Notes: generated by a model from the sequence alone, not told the origin. Positions 20,866 to 33,736 are shown, counted from the stretch's first letter. The stretch is 64,000 bases of DNA from Helichrysum umbraculigerum (GCA_949592205.1 CATIUR010000004.1:87842337-87906336), one strand, 5' to 3'. A program made the numbers and translations.

Positions 20866-21574
20866 AGGGGTGTTCAAAATAGTCCGAAACCGGAAAACCG
20901 AACCGAAAACCGGTTGATTCGAACCGATTTTTGGTTAACCGAACCGATATTTTCCCGTTTTTCGGTTTCGGTTAACCGAACCGGAAATTTTTAATGTTTT
21001 CCGGTTTCGGTTCATAATTTTGAGATCGAAGTGATAAAAGGCTAACCGAAAACCCCGAAAAGTTTATATATACCTTATAATATATGTATATATATTGTAT
21101 ATATTAAATTTATATATTGATATTTACACTTATATTTTGATAAATCATTTATATTTCTTTTCACTCATGTTAATGTAATTTACTAACTTAATTTTGGTTT
21201 AATTTGGTAATTATTACTACTTAGTTCTAATTATATTTGAACGATTTACGTACGTATAACATAAATACACAATTATAAATAGTAATGTTGATGTTGATAT
21301 CGTTTGAAACTTTTATTGTCAATAAATTTTAAAAATAGTGAACACTTAATAATTAATGTATATTTTGTGTGTTATTAATTACTTTTTAAATAAGTTCTAA
21401 GTAGTAAACGGTTAATTTGGTTAATCGATTAAATGAACCGAAAATTCGGTTAACCAATTACCGGTTAACCGAATTTTTTGGTTTCGGTTTAGGTTCAAAA
21501 ATATGTTGAACCGGGACTCCGGTTAACTGGTCTCCGTTAACCGAGTCCCCGGTTAACCGTCCATGAACACCCCT
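20866..21574. mobile_element. hAT-like MITE with CCGGTTAACCGAA-rich arms
   Basis: Termini AGGGGTGTTCA and TGAACACCCCT are perfect inverted repeats of the kind found in hAT elements. TAGGAAGT occurs at 20858-20865 and again at 21579-21586, four bases beyond the right terminus, and is a likely 8-bp duplication. Both arms are packed with GGTTAACCGAA-type motifs around an AT-rich centre. Confidence 0.7.
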
Positions 21575-21586
21575 AAATTAGGAAGT

Positions 21587-22343
21587 GTTTTGTTACGTAC
21601 GGTTATTTTGTTGATTTGTTGGATAAGATGAGAATAGAGGTGAGGAGGTGTTGTAAAAGAGTACACGTGGTAAGTGACACCCATGGCCATGGATCCCATT
21701 AAAGAAGTGCGGTGACTGGTATCAACATCACATTTTTTTCATCTTTTATTTCAACTTTTTTCCCCTGCAGAGTGCAGACTTTATACCACTCAGTCCAAAC
21801 CCAAGTATACAAACTGTCATGATTTTATATGCTTATTATGACCAAAATTCTGTATATAAAAAAATTTCATATAATAATATTAAAAAATAGAACTATAAAG
21901 ACAACTAACTTTACTTTTTAGTATATACACAGCTGGCACCGTTATACCTGTCTCAGCCTTGTTATGGATAAACGAGTATATCCGGATCCACCACCAACAA
22001 CAATTATAATAAACTTAAAATGTACAAGGCCGGTCATTCTACAATTAACAAATAGTCAAATAAAATTAATGAAGTATATTTGACATTAAAATTGTGGGTC
22101 GAGCTGTTAACGAGTCGAATAATGAATAATTAACGAGCTACTTAAATTCGAGCAATCGGTTTCATCTCGAATCCGAGTATCACAATTTTCAAACTCGAAC
22201 ATAAATGACTACTTGAGTGCTAGTTTCGCAAGCTGAACTTTGAAACGCTAATATTAGTTACAACTCGACGTTTTCAATCAAAATCCATCTAACATAACGA
22301 GCTAATTGAGTGTGTATGTTCATGCATGGAGAGACGGTACTGG
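21587..22343. other. Intergenic segment left of solo LTR
   Basis: No gene recognised. It contains ACACGTGG near 21663 and a CATGGCCATGG palindrome near 21682, and CTCGA/ACGAGC-rich sequence at about 22100-22320 that may be a worn repeat. Confidence 0.35.
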
Positions 22344-22820
22344 AAAATTGTAACACCTGGTCAAAAAGTCAAATTTCGCGCCAATTTTAAACTTTAATTA
22401 ATTACATTTTTATGGTTCAAATGAAATATTTTATTTAAAATATTTACGAAATAATTTAAACAAAATCATGAAAGTAAAATATTAAATTTATTTTTATTTT
22501 ACCTTCGGGTACAAAAACACGGGTATTCTATACTGCGATTGTGGACAAAATATCCACATGGTTGGGGATGAGCCGGCCTAAACCAACCCACCCCCATTCC
22601 ACTCTTTCATTTTCATTTTCTTCTTCTTTTTCTCATCCCTATCTCTCTCTCATTCTCTAACAACAACAACAACAACAACAACATCAACAACAATATCATC
22701 ATCATCAAAAATCGGAATCATCATAATCATCATCATTTTTCGGAGTTCATCATCATCAAAACCGGACATCATCATCTTCATTTTCTTCACCATCATCTTC
22801 ACCCCCATTTTCATCAAAAA

Positions 22821-22825
22821 GTAAG
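22821..22825 (+). other. GTAAG donor-like site in solo LTR
   Basis: AAAAA|GTAAG lies about 150 bp after the pyrimidine-rich tract (22600-22660). It occupies the position where every other LTR here has GTAAG (A 2958 and 11213 minus, B 34169 minus, C 31190 and 47841, D 51937). Confidence 0.35.
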
Positions 22826-22972
22826 ATTTCTCACTTTCTCTCTCTAGAAATCGTTTCTCTTTCTATAAATTACTTAGATTACTTCAAAATACATGCTAGA
22901 AGCTTTCTATAACATCAAAACACCCAAAAATCGATCCAAAACTCGATTTGGATCTTGAAATCGTCGAACAGA

Positions 22973-23245
22973 CGACGACGTCGCACTCGGACCAAAAACA
23001 GTGCTGCGACGTCGCAGCCAACGTCGCAAATACCATGACGTCGCCTGGTGCGACGTCAGTCACAACGTCGCATGAAATTGCGAACGTCGCATATAGCGAC
23101 GCCGACCCTTACGTCGCACAAAACCTCAACGTCGCATTTAGCGACGTAAGCTTTTACGTCGCATTGACTTGCGAATGTCGCACATAGCGACGCAGGACTC
23201 TACGTCGCCTCTGACGTCGCCTCTGACGTCGCATCTGACGTCGCA
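22973..23245. repeat. GACGTCGCA motif array in solo LTR
   Basis: About 20 copies of ACGTCGCA or GCGACG in both orientations with short spacers. The position matches the arrays of A, B and C. Confidence 0.85.
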
Positions 23246-23389
23246 GAACCTTAAAAACCTATGTTTTTCACTAAGTATTGACAACCAAATTTTACCACTC
23301 GATTTTACCCGAATTTGGATTTCGAATGCGTTTTCTTTAAAGCAAAGTAGTAGAAATAAAAATTTTCCAAGCTGACCTGGCAGCTCGAC

Positions 23390-23476
23390 CCCAGCCAGGG
23401 GCTCTGCCCCTTGGACCCCGCCAGGGGTTGCCACCCCTTGGACCCCGCTACCAGGGGCGCTGCCCCCGGACCCCCG
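23390..23476. repeat. GC-rich tandem repeat within solo LTR
   Basis: Three imperfect units of about 28 bp built on CCAGGGG...CCCC...GGACCCC. They are far richer in GC than the rest of the LTR and absent from the other LTR families here. Confidence 0.75.
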
Positions 23477-23631
23477 TACACCATTCCCAGACTTCAACAA
23501 CAAATGCATACATGAACAACTCACTTAGACAAACTGATTTGTCTCATACTTATATAACCTCACGTGTTTAGGACACTAGAAGGTTACCATTCAGACGACG
23601 TGCGTATCATCGCATCGCTAACAACTCACAG

Positions 23632-25028
23632 GTGAGTTTCATAGCCCCACTCTTTCAACTGTTTTACTATTTTCGGGGTGAAACACATGCTCAATTGCTG
23701 TTTTCAAATCATATTAACAATCGTTTATAATTTACAACTATTTATATTACTGTATGTAATACGAAATGTGTAATACTTAGGAATTACACCCGCAATATTG
23801 TTTTAGAACAATATCAATACTTAACCTAGATAGGTTACAATCGTACCCGGTTAGGTCGTTGGAAACGATTACCAACACATAACTTGATTTAGTTATCACA
23901 ATCTTTTGGCCATATTGTCACGGGGCAATATCATTGAATACATTAGAACTAGTTAGTTCTACCTACACTGAACAACATCTGTACTGTTACAAGTTTAGTT
24001 ATTCTTTAAGAACTAAAACTGTCGACACACTTCATTATCACTAGAATGGGAACCGAACTTAAGTGAACATTTTCCCAAGACTCCGTTATATATACTTGCT
24101 AGGCTTTAGGCTAGGAGTATACAATATTATCACAAGTTAGTACAGACTTCTTATATCCATACTACTCAACTGGTGACGACTCTGGCTCAGGATGTAATCC
24201 AACCAGGGATGGTCCCCCGGCCTAGGATGTAATCCAACCGTGGGGGTGTCACCTGATGAATATCTACATACTATTATACGATCTACTTAGTCAGGCATGT
24301 CGAGTACTGCTGGCTCTCAAACAACTTAGTCGGGCATGTCGTTGTACTGCCGGCTCAATCACAAATTGCTGCGAGCAATTCCAAAAACGATGCCGCGGTA
24401 TTGCAGCGGGCACCAAACGATGCCACGGTAAAGTGGACACAAAACGAAACCACGGTATTGCAGTGGACGAAACTTCAATCAATGGATCAGCGAGTTATAC
24501 TCGGGATTCACAATAAGTTAACGGATCGGTGGTGCTGCCACGCGAGGCCGTTAGCTCAATTCATGTCCGGGTTAGCTTATGCTAATCGGGTAAACGGACA
24601 CGCTAAACATTCAAACATAGATCTGCGGATCTACAATCATTTGTTGCTGGATGCAACACCTCATATATTAAATCATAGTTCTGCGGGACTACAGTTACTT
24701 ACTATCATATGACGTGGTCATACAGTTACTTGGTTACAACTTAGGCAGGTATTGCCTCCCGTTATACACTTACTCATACCAGATAGGTATTCAGGCTCGG
24801 TATGTCTCAATTATTGTGTACTTAGGTACGGACTACAATTGATTAGGTATTAGATACCTAAACTTTCGAATTACACATTGGTAATCACATCTACAATTTG
24901 CTACAAATCAGAATCGTGGATTCTGAACAACTTCTCAAAACATACAAAATTTATACTTTATGTTTTCAACTAACAAACCTATGAACTCACCAGCTTTATA
25001 GCTGACCTGTTTTAGCATGTGTTCTCAG
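23632..25028 (+). other. Candidate LTR-internal intron, solo LTR
   Basis: It starts CACAG|GTGAGT and ends TGTTCTCAG|GTGCCC. The hairpin CAGCT-TTAT-AGCTG lies at 24991-25004. It includes dyad-rich modules such as AATTGCTGCGAGCAATT near 24362. Confidence 0.4.
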
Positions 25029-25255
25029 GTGCCCAGCAGGATTAGGGATTACTACAACATTATGCTAGCTCGAGTCGCATGATTTCAAACATTTGGGACA
25101 ACTCTGCATTTACTTTTGTATTTTCAAATTATGTATTTGAAATTTCTAATAAACTTATAACGTTGTAAACATTCTATTTGGTAAATGTATAATTATTTTC
25201 AAACGTCTCATTTAGAGTCGTTCATTATGTATCTTATGCTGTGATATTTAATTTG

Positions 25256-25304
25256 GTAACACCCGACCCGATCGCTTCCGCAAACCGAAATTTAAGGGTG
25301 TTAC
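25256..25304 (+). promoter_or_regulatory. U5 terminal hairpin, solo LTR
   Basis: GTAACACCC pairs with GGGTGTTAC at the LTR end. The loop includes GCTTCCGCAAA. Confidence 0.7.
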
Positions 25305-25510
25305 AAAAATAATTTATATGGGGGAAAATTTGATATTACGTGCAGTGTTGGCTATTTAGTTAGAATTAGTTTTTCAAGGTGAAATTGAATAAAACAGAAT
25401 AATGTAGCCTTAGTATTTAATCTAAACATTAAATAATTTCTGATTAATTTTCATATTACTCGAAATATTTATCTTAATAGAAAGTTATTACAGTACTAGA
25501 AATTCAAAAT

Positions 25511-26901
25511 GAGAAAATTACCCAAATGGACGAGTCAACGGACACTTCTCATTAAATAGACCTTGTCAGATACTTTTTTCAAAAATAGACCAACATTTCG
25601 CCAAAAAACAAAAATCCCTTTGGCGATCGGCGAATTTTTAGTATAGCCATTAACTTCTTGACACGTGTCGTAATAAACTCGCCATGCTACAAAAAATCGC
25701 CAAAACTAAAATTTCGCCAAGCCGACACGTGTACAAAAAAAATCGCCAAAATGCTAAATTCATTTGGAGAGTGGCTATTTTTTTGAATTATCGAAATTCG
25801 AGCCAATTCCCACCCTTTATGCCTTGTCTTCTTTGTTTGTTGGATAGAATTATCATGGTGATTGATTGCAAGAAGCATCCCAGTATATAGTCTCATGGTG
25901 ATCTCAGAGGTAACTCCTATAAAATCAATCCAACAAACGAATGTTTTGATTCGATGATAACACTAAAAAGAGGATATAACAACGGCCTCTTTAAGGTGAT
26001 TGGATGAAAATGTTTATCAAAATCAAGCACACCTTTATGGTAATGAAACACCCTCTTAACTATATCCTATAAGAGACATGGTTAGCGAAATCCATGTATT
26101 CAACCAGACTCCTCCCATGGAGTCAAAGATATACATTTCGTTTATCACCGTCTCTCATTCCATGGATACTACATTTCAATTATGAACTCCCTCTAAAAAA
26201 CCAACACTCGAATTCGAACGCATGACCAGAAGTATAATGTTTGACAAACAGTCTATATAATCTTATCAACCACCACTTTTTCTACGATAATTAACAGTAC
26301 CATATTCAACCACCTATATGCACAGGCCAAATTACATTCTCACGAACAAGTGAACAACGAACTCTTAATGGATTAACACCTAGTGACGACAGCAACAGCA
26401 TTACAACATAAGTGTTTATACTTTCTCTGTAATCACAGATCATCATAAATTTAGCTTACTGTAACTAATAAACTAAGCAGATTCATTGAGATAACCTAAC
26501 AAACTATACACTATACCAACATAATAATCAAAGCTTAAAGTGTTAATGATAGATACCTTATAAACTTCCACCATTATTCCTTTATGCCTTGTCTTCTTTG
26601 TTTGTTGGCTCGATTTTCGATGATTCAAAAAAATAGCCACTCACCAAATGAATTTAGCATTTTGGCGATTTTTTTTGTACACGTGTCGGCTTGGCGAGAT
26701 TTTAGTTTTGGCGATTTTCTTGTAGCATGGCGAGTTTATTACGACACGTGTCAAGAAGTTATTGGCTATACTAAAAATTCGCCGATCGCCAAAGGGATTT
26801 TTGCTTTTTGGCGAAATGTTGGTCTATTTTTGGAAAAAGTATCTGACAAGGTCTATTTAATGAAAAGTGTCCGTTGACTCGTCCATTTGGGTAATTTTCT
26901 C
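25511..26901. mobile_element. Non-autonomous Mutator-like element with about 290-bp TIRs
   Basis: It starts GAGAAAATTACCCAAATGG and ends with the exact complement, flanked by ATTCAAAAT at 25502-25510 and 26902-26910. The inverted arms stay similar to about 25820 and from about 26600. The 1391-bp element has an interior of about 780 bp with no transposase and no recognised captured gene. Confidence 0.92.
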
Positions 26902-26930
26902 ATTCAAAATTTTAGTGCCACAAACATATA

Positions 26931-27180
26931 CTCCCTCCGTCCCAATTTTATTGTCCTTAGACAAAAAACACGCAATTTAAGAAAACATCACCATCTCTCT
27001 TACTTTTTGGTAAGAAGATAGTTTTACCCTTTACTTTTTACCTACCTTTTTGTCTTACATATATAAATTAGGGGCAAAAATGAACTTTTTCTCATTATTC
27101 TTATCTATTTATGGAAGTGGACAATTAAATTGAGACATCCCAAAAAGGAATACTGGACAATAGAATCGGGACGGAGGGAG
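26931..27180. mobile_element. Stowaway MITE 2
   Basis: CTCCCTCCGTCCCA at the left, GGGACGGAGGGAG at the right, and TA on both sides (26929-26930, 27181-27182). It is 250 bp, only 20 bp from the Mutator-like element's duplication. Confidence 0.92.
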
Positions 27181-27186
27181 TATAAC

Positions 27187-27760
27187 TGTTGGAAATGTTG
27201 AGTGAAAAAATTACATTTTTCATCAACTTTGGACATAAATAACTATAAGTATATTTCATATATATAGTTAATACTTTGTGGGATTGTGTTCTCCTTGAAG
27301 AGAGCTTCGCAATGATATAAGATATGTCCAAAACGGAGTTAAGGTGAATGAGATATCGAAACTTAAAGTGTATTACTTGAAACATAGTTGGAAGCATTCA
27401 AAGTGGGAATGGGACTTGTCCCACATCGACCCAAGCGTCAAAATTCTTTGGTCTAGATCATGGTGTGATCTCTTTGGCTGTTTTTGCACTTGCTCGCAAT
27501 AATTTTGAAGCTTCCAGAATTTTTATTTATGTAATAGATTGGTTACATAAATATCATATAATTTCAACCTTTGAAACGATTTCCATGTCGTTTCTATTTT
27601 AACCAACATTTTTTCTTGGTGAGCTAGACGGGTCTCTGCTCGAGTTATCAATGAACTCATTCATTGTTGTTATTAACAACACATCATTAACTAATTTACC
27701 GTTTTCTATTTGTTTGTGCAAATATTGATGGTATCTTATTCTAATTTACTGATCAAGTCA
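27187..27760 (+). repeat. Possible decayed copia-type LTR
   Basis: TGTTGGAAATGTTGAG at the start and TTGTCCCACATCG near 27417 resemble plant Ty1/copia LTRs. ATGGTATC near 27728 could be a worn primer site. No second LTR or clear end was found, so this is tentative. Confidence 0.25.
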
Positions 27761-29158
27761 ATACTATTGTTTGACATAAGGGCTTCACATATTGAAATTC
27801 GTTTAGTTTAAACCCCAATGTGATTTTACATTCTCTCATACATAATTTAAATGAATCACATAGTAAATTTCGTCCTGGTTTGAAACATATATAATCTACT
27901 ATGATAACATAAAAGAATCTTACATTTTTGTAAATTTATTTTCTTACATTTACGTATGTAAATCAGACCCTCAGTCAATAAAAGCGAAAAAGAAAAACAA
28001 GGCTTATGTAGTCCCCATGGGCCGTTGTCGAAATGATATCCCTCACAACCACACGCCCACGAGGGTGTGCCATTCATGGTGGGTTGTAGAACGAGCAATG
28101 AACAGATGCGATAGTGAGAACTCTAATGGTACATCCTAGTACGAGTCTAATTAAAATGAAGCTAATGAGCACAAGACCAAATTGAATATCATGTTACCAA
28201 ATAGTAAAGTTGGACAAGATAAAGAATAAATGGGATGATGATTATAATATGGATTTTGCTAAATGTATCTTTAAATGCTATGTTTAAGAGTTAATTTAAT
28301 GCATAAAGTGGTGATACTCGTAGGGGTCAGGTTTGTTTGGCATCTACGCCCCCCCACCCCAACCCTCCAAACAGTATGGGAGCCTTTCAGCTCGTACTGC
28401 TCACACTCCTAGATCTTCACGGCACCTCCTCCACCATAGTGTGAGCTGGGAGCAGCTCGTTCAGAGGGCGATCGCGGGGTCACTGAATGAAGTCCTTCAT
28501 TTCTTTCGGAGGTGCTGACCCGCAGCGAGGCAGAGATGTCTAAGTGACGTATGGAATATGGCTCTACTTAGTTGTACATCGGTACTCGGACACCCAATCT
28601 CATCCCCAAGCTACCGGCTCCTATTCCGTATAGATGTTGGTTTTTACTTTGAGCTTAAAAGGAATTTGAAGTATGTCTTGAATCCAATCGGTGCGATCAG
28701 TCCAGTCAAGTCCTTGACTTCGGTCGTAGGTTAAAAGTATTGAGTTGGTTGAGAGAATATTTTAAAACAATTTATACGTGGAATTTTTTTAAAAATAGCT
28801 CTAAAGACTATGTTTAGATTTTTTTTTTATAATATTACAAAAGAATATTCAGTGTGTCTAAGAACTTGATATTAGTTAATACTATGACTAAAGATGAAAG
28901 ATGTAATTGGTGCTTGATATAATATAATAATAATGCACAAAAAGAAGAAAATAAATAAATAATAAAGTGGCTTATCACTTATCTTAAATAAAATTTTAGA
29001 ACAAGAAGCATCCTCATGTTATTATTAATCTATAATTCAATTAATTAAATATTCATTTCTGATCAAAAGATAATAACAAAAATATATTTATTTCTAAAAA
29101 TCAATTTTATATAGTAATAAATTAACTTTTGTATATAATTATCCATCCAATCTCTTTA
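27761..29158. other. Intergenic segment left of the Helitron
   Basis: Mostly AT-rich. A GC-richer island at about 28330-28640 has an open frame of 61 codons (28333-28518) with no recognised family. It may be an organelle or gene fragment. Nothing else is supported. Confidence 0.35.
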
Positions 29159-30364
29159 TCTCTTTAATATATTAAAAGAAAAATATAATTATGTAGACAT
29201 ACTAAAAATAATTCAATTTAAAGTAATCTTGACCTTCTAATGAGTAAGGGTAAATAATTACAAACATTGATTTTCTTCTTCTAATTATGTCTACCTAATT
29301 AGCAAAGTCAACAAAAGGCAAAAAACCTTAATGCCCATGTAATTTATGACTAATTATCCTTGATTAGTCTTCCTATTTTTATTTAATTACTTTAGATTCA
29401 ACTATATTAACTATAAATTCATTAATAATTAATTATGTTTTTACCAATGCCTTTTTTAAATAAAAGTAAACTATTATTTTTAACATAATAGTTTTATACC
29501 ATTTGTTAACAACATTTTGAAAATAATATTTCATATAAAAAAAATCTTTTCTAATGTAGGGATTAATGTTCATCCAATTGATTTAAATTACATTTAAAAA
29601 AATATATTTTTGATATAACATATTTACAATTAGATTATTTTTCAATTGTAATACGTTTATGAAATGATATGATGTAAACATCTACTTAAAAGTATATTTA
29701 AGTTAGCAGATTATATTATTATAGTCAATGTGTATAATAAAAACATTTAGTAAATTCAATTTCAAATTGTGTGTAACTATTTAGTCAATTCAATTTCGAA
29801 TAGGATACTGAATGTAAATATATTTACCGGAAAGTGTACTTAGATAAAAAGGTTACCTAATTATAATGAAAGTGAATTAAGAAATACATACATCATATTT
29901 TAACTTTAATAAGTAAGATGTATGCATATATATATATATTAGAATATATGTGACACCCGTCAAATTAGGACTAGAATTTAGTGCCTAATCAAGTTTTAAT
30001 ACATGTAATTAGTTCTGTGTTAGGCTAATTAATGTATCAATTATTATATATATTGTTGAATATATATCTACAATTATGCGGTTTGTTTAAATCGTACGAA
30101 TTTCAAATCGAATGAATTTCGATACAATAAATACGGACGTTGGTGAACAATATTATTAAGTAATACAAATATTATTTAATAACTCAATTTTATTTAAGAT
30201 ATTATTTATTATAATATTTCGTATTCATTCGTATCGTACAAACCGAACTTACACAATTTAAAATATTAAAAACGCACAAACTAAATAAACAAACTTACAT
30301 TTTATAACTCAAATATAAATTAATTTGTAAAATATTTAAACAATATATCGCGTAATAAAGCATA

Positions 30365-30867
30365 GGGTAAATGACAAAAATCGGCAACGAACTGCCAAAA
30401 TTTGTTCCAAGTATGCAACATACTAACTTAATTACCCAAGTATGCAACAAACTGAATAGTTTTGTGTTTGGATTAGTAATATGGTAACCAACTACCGGTT
30501 TGACCGGTCAACTTCTATTTGAATTTTTTTTTTTATTTTTTAATAAGTGTGACAAAATCGGCAACAAACTGCCAAAATTTGTTCCAAGTATGCAACATAC
30601 TAACTTAATTACCCAAGTATGCAACAAACCGGATAGTTTTGTGTTTGGATCAGTAATATGGTAACCAGCTACACGTGGTACAATTTTGACGTGGTGGTCC
30701 ACGTGTAAGGTGACTCAGTTTTTTCAAACATAATCCGGTAAAAAATGACATTTCAAAGATTCAAACACGAAATTATCCGGTTTGTTGCGTACTTGGGTAA
30801 TTAAGTTGGTATGATGCATACTTGGAACAAATTTTGGCAGTTCGTTGCCGATTTTTGTCATTTACCC
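30365..30867. mobile_element. Mutator-like MITE within 5' LTR of C
   Basis: The termini GGGTAAATGACAAAAATCGG and complement are flanked by TAAAGCATA (30356-30364, 30868-30876), which is present once in the other LTR of C. The left arm's ends and body (about 30370-30492) are repeated directly at about 30548-30675, so the element carries an internal tandem duplication. Confidence 0.93.
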
Positions 30868-31374
30868 TAAAGCATATTTTAAAACTTATAATAAAGATGT
30901 AAATAATTATTTAACGTTTAAACGACGGAACAAACGAACACCACGCGGAACGCGGGCGAAAAACTGAAAAGTGGGGATAAACCCCCACCTCCCACATTTT
31001 CTTCTTCATTTCACCTCTTTCCTCTATCTCTCTCTTTCTTTCCTCTCTAAAAAGAAAAACACCCAAAAACCACAAAAATCGCAAAATACTACTACCAAAC
31101 GCACCCGTATCAACAATATTTTTAGAGATTCCCGATCACCTCGCGACGATCTACAACGCTATCTTTCCGGATTTTCATTTCGGCAATTTGTAAGTTTCCG
31201 ACAAAATCCCGAAATCTCTCGATTCTTAGTATTTTTCATTTGTGGTTGTTTATATAACATATATACGTCCCTTACTAAGTACCTAACACGAATTCATAGC
31301 TTAAAAACGAGTTTAAAACGGAATTTTGGCCGGAAAAACGTTAACAGCCGGACTTTCTGGGCTGGTGTTCATCC

Positions 31375-31449
31375 ATGCGACACAAGCCTTGTGTCGCATG
31401 TTGTGTCGCATTTTGGCTTTTGTGTCGCATAAAATTTATTGTGTCGTAC
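31375..31449. repeat. TGTGTCGCA motif array in 5' LTR of C, left part
   Basis: GCGACACAA and TTGTGTCGCA copies. The array continues at 40665-40880 after the element B insertion, which therefore landed inside it. Confidence 0.85.
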
Positions 31450-31450
31450 T

Positions 31451-31499
31451 GTAACACCCTCAAATTTCGGTTTGCGGAAGCGATCGGGTCGGGTGTTAC
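31451..31499 (-). promoter_or_regulatory. U5 terminal hairpin, 3' LTR of B
   Basis: GTAACACCC with GGGTGTTAC, and loop motif TTTGCGGAAGC (complement GCTTCCGCAAA). Confidence 0.7.
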
Positions 31500-31721
31500 C
31501 AAATTAAATATCACAGCATAAGATACATAATGAACGACCCTAAATGAGACGTTTGAAAATAATTATACATTTATGAAATTTAAGTATTTACAAGTTGCGA
31601 GTTCGCATAAAAGTAATATTACATTCTACTAGTGCTGAGTAAATGCAATAAATATCCTGAGTATTGAAAACATGCGACTCGAGCTAGAATCCTGTAGTCC
31701 AATCCTACTACGGCAGTGTAC

Positions 31722-33481
31722 CTGAGAATGCACACTAAAAGGGTCAGCTGGAAAGCTGGTGAGTTCACAAGTAATTTGTAGAAACAAGTAGTTCGAGTAA
31801 TAAATGTTTCATTCAAAAATATCAATCAAGTTTAGCAGTTTAAATAACAACAGTTGCCCCTCGAGGCAGTTATAAGTAATTTATGGTAAGCAGGTGAACC
31901 TAATCAATAGGTTTCTAATCAAGTAAAGGGGACCAATCCCCAGCCTGGGTGTTATCCGGTAAGATATTGCCACCTGGCAATATGTATACGAGAGTAGCGT
32001 AAGGTGACTATCTGTCGTGCTACTGGCCGTAAGCAATCAAGCAAGAAAGTCTTAGGCAGTCGGTATTGCTCCCCGGCAATACGGTGCGGATAGTTTGTAC
32101 GGTTTCAAGTAATAGTACTGTGGTTACTAATAGGTCACGATGCCACCTGGCATGAAAGGTTGCACCCCGGCAACGTGATCAAGTTATCTGTTTTGTGATT
32201 GTGTCATATCGGTACGGTTTGTGATTACAGTCAAGTGAGCAAAAGCTCGTTATTTCCTGAGTCTCCGACTCGTAAGCATCTAGTAATCACCTACAGTGAT
32301 GGTAATGGGTTCACAATTACGGTCAAATGAGCAAAAGCTCATAATTTCCTGAGTCTCCGACTCGTAAGCATCTAGTAATCACCTACAGTGATGTAATGAT
32401 TATCCCCCAAGGGAAGTGTCAAGTTACGTCCCGCAGGACCACGTTTCAGTAAATTAACCAGTTATAGAGCCAACGACCCCGACCGTAATAATTCGTAGGT
32501 CCGTTGCTGAATGTAAGTAAAGCATAAGTCCATATGCTGGAATGAGTAACCGTGCAGTCCCGCAGGACTACGATAGAGCATGAATCCACATGCTGAGCCA
32601 ACGACCCCGACCGTAATAATTCGTAGGTCCGTTGCTGAGTGTGAGCATTTAGCTCGTAAGTAAGTTGTACCACCCACCGTGGTATCGTGAGCAATCCAGC
32701 TCGCCAGTAAGTTGTACCACCCACCGTGGTATCGTGAGCTCGTTTGTAAATCCGTAATACCAATCACATTGGTATCGTGTTTGTACCACCCACCGTGGCA
32801 TCCTTTTGCTTCACATATAGTGACAGCGTCCGTTATTCTCCCGCAGGAGATGCAAGTAATCGTTTTGGCAGTACACGACATGCCCGTAAGTAAGTTTAGC
32901 CCAAAGCTAGTAAAATGTTACAGGCACTCAACAGTACCTCAAGTTGTTACGTGATTCACAGTAGTATATCATACTAAGAAATGTGGGAGCGTCATCTGGA
33001 TGTAAGGGATAATCGTAATCAATAGATAGGTACGTATCTACGTCACCTAGTTTGCCTGAAATAATGTGTAAAGTCAAGTACGTTAACACGTCACTTAACT
33101 GTAAGGAAGTACTTACAGTACTTAGTCAAAGTCATCCGCTAGTTCGTAAAAGTAGTCAATGCTAACTAGCAAGTCGGTGCCTATAGTTGGTGTTCATAAG
33201 TTCACTAATCATTATTAGTACTTAGCAAGTCACTGATGTAGTGAGGCGTCTATTCCCAAGATATCATATGTAATATAATTCTAGGTGTTACTGTCACAGT
33301 CATACTTAATATCCCTAAGTATGGTCAAATGGTTCGTAGCTGTCGCGGTCTAGCACCGTTACCATAAACTATAGTAAAACGTTTGTAACGGTTTGAACAG
33401 TTGAAAGTAGTAAAACAGGAGTATGCATTCCCACCCCGAAATCAGTTGGAAAACAGTAAAAGAGTGGGGTGATGAACTCAC
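31722..33481 (-). other. Candidate LTR-internal intron, 3' LTR of B
   Basis: Element-sense TTCAG|GTGAGT at 33481 and ATTCTCAG|GTACA at 31722. The hairpin CAGCT-TTCC-AGCTG (31745-31758) precedes the acceptor-like end. It is longer than in A, C and D because of the palindrome-rich part at about 31940-32870. Confidence 0.4.
31940..32870. repeat. Palindrome-studded region, 3' LTR of B
   Basis: A run of more than 20 short dyads, for example CAATATTGCCACCTGGCAATATG-like, GATGCCACCTGGCAT, GAGTCTCCGACTC, GTCCCGCAGGAC and ACCACCCACCGTGGT. Several units are duplicated (GAGCCAACGACCCCGACCG at about 32467 and 32596). Confidence 0.7.
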
Positions 33482-33736
33482 CTGAAGAGCTAACGTCCTA
33501 GCGTAACGAGTCGTGCCAAGTGAAATCTCCTAATGTCCTAAACACGAGATATTTTGTACGTTTGTAAGTGCGGTTCGTTATGGATGTTCGTAATAATAAT
33601 TCATATTATTATTAGGTTTGAGTTTTCGTATACTTCATAAAGTATATTTGTTTTGGAGTACAAGTCGTATCGTATTTAAATTGTCTTTTGAAAACGTTTT
33701 CCGACACTTAGAAAAATTTGGCAAATTTCTGTTTTC

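Larger units (their letters stand above)
22349..25305 (+). mobile_element. Solo LTR of a Tekay-like element
   Basis: 2957 bp from TGTAACACC to GGTGTTACA, flanked by AAAAT on both sides (22344-22348, 25306-25310). There is no internal region, as after LTR-LTR recombination. Its start, U5 hairpin and hairpin blocks resemble element B most, so it belongs to a related family in the opposite orientation. Confidence 0.92.

Noticed and set aside
32446..32881. 105- and 139-codon frames in LTRs of B, duplicated at 38504-38939
   Set aside because: Both come from palindromic repeat modules. Duplication simply reflects the two LTRs.
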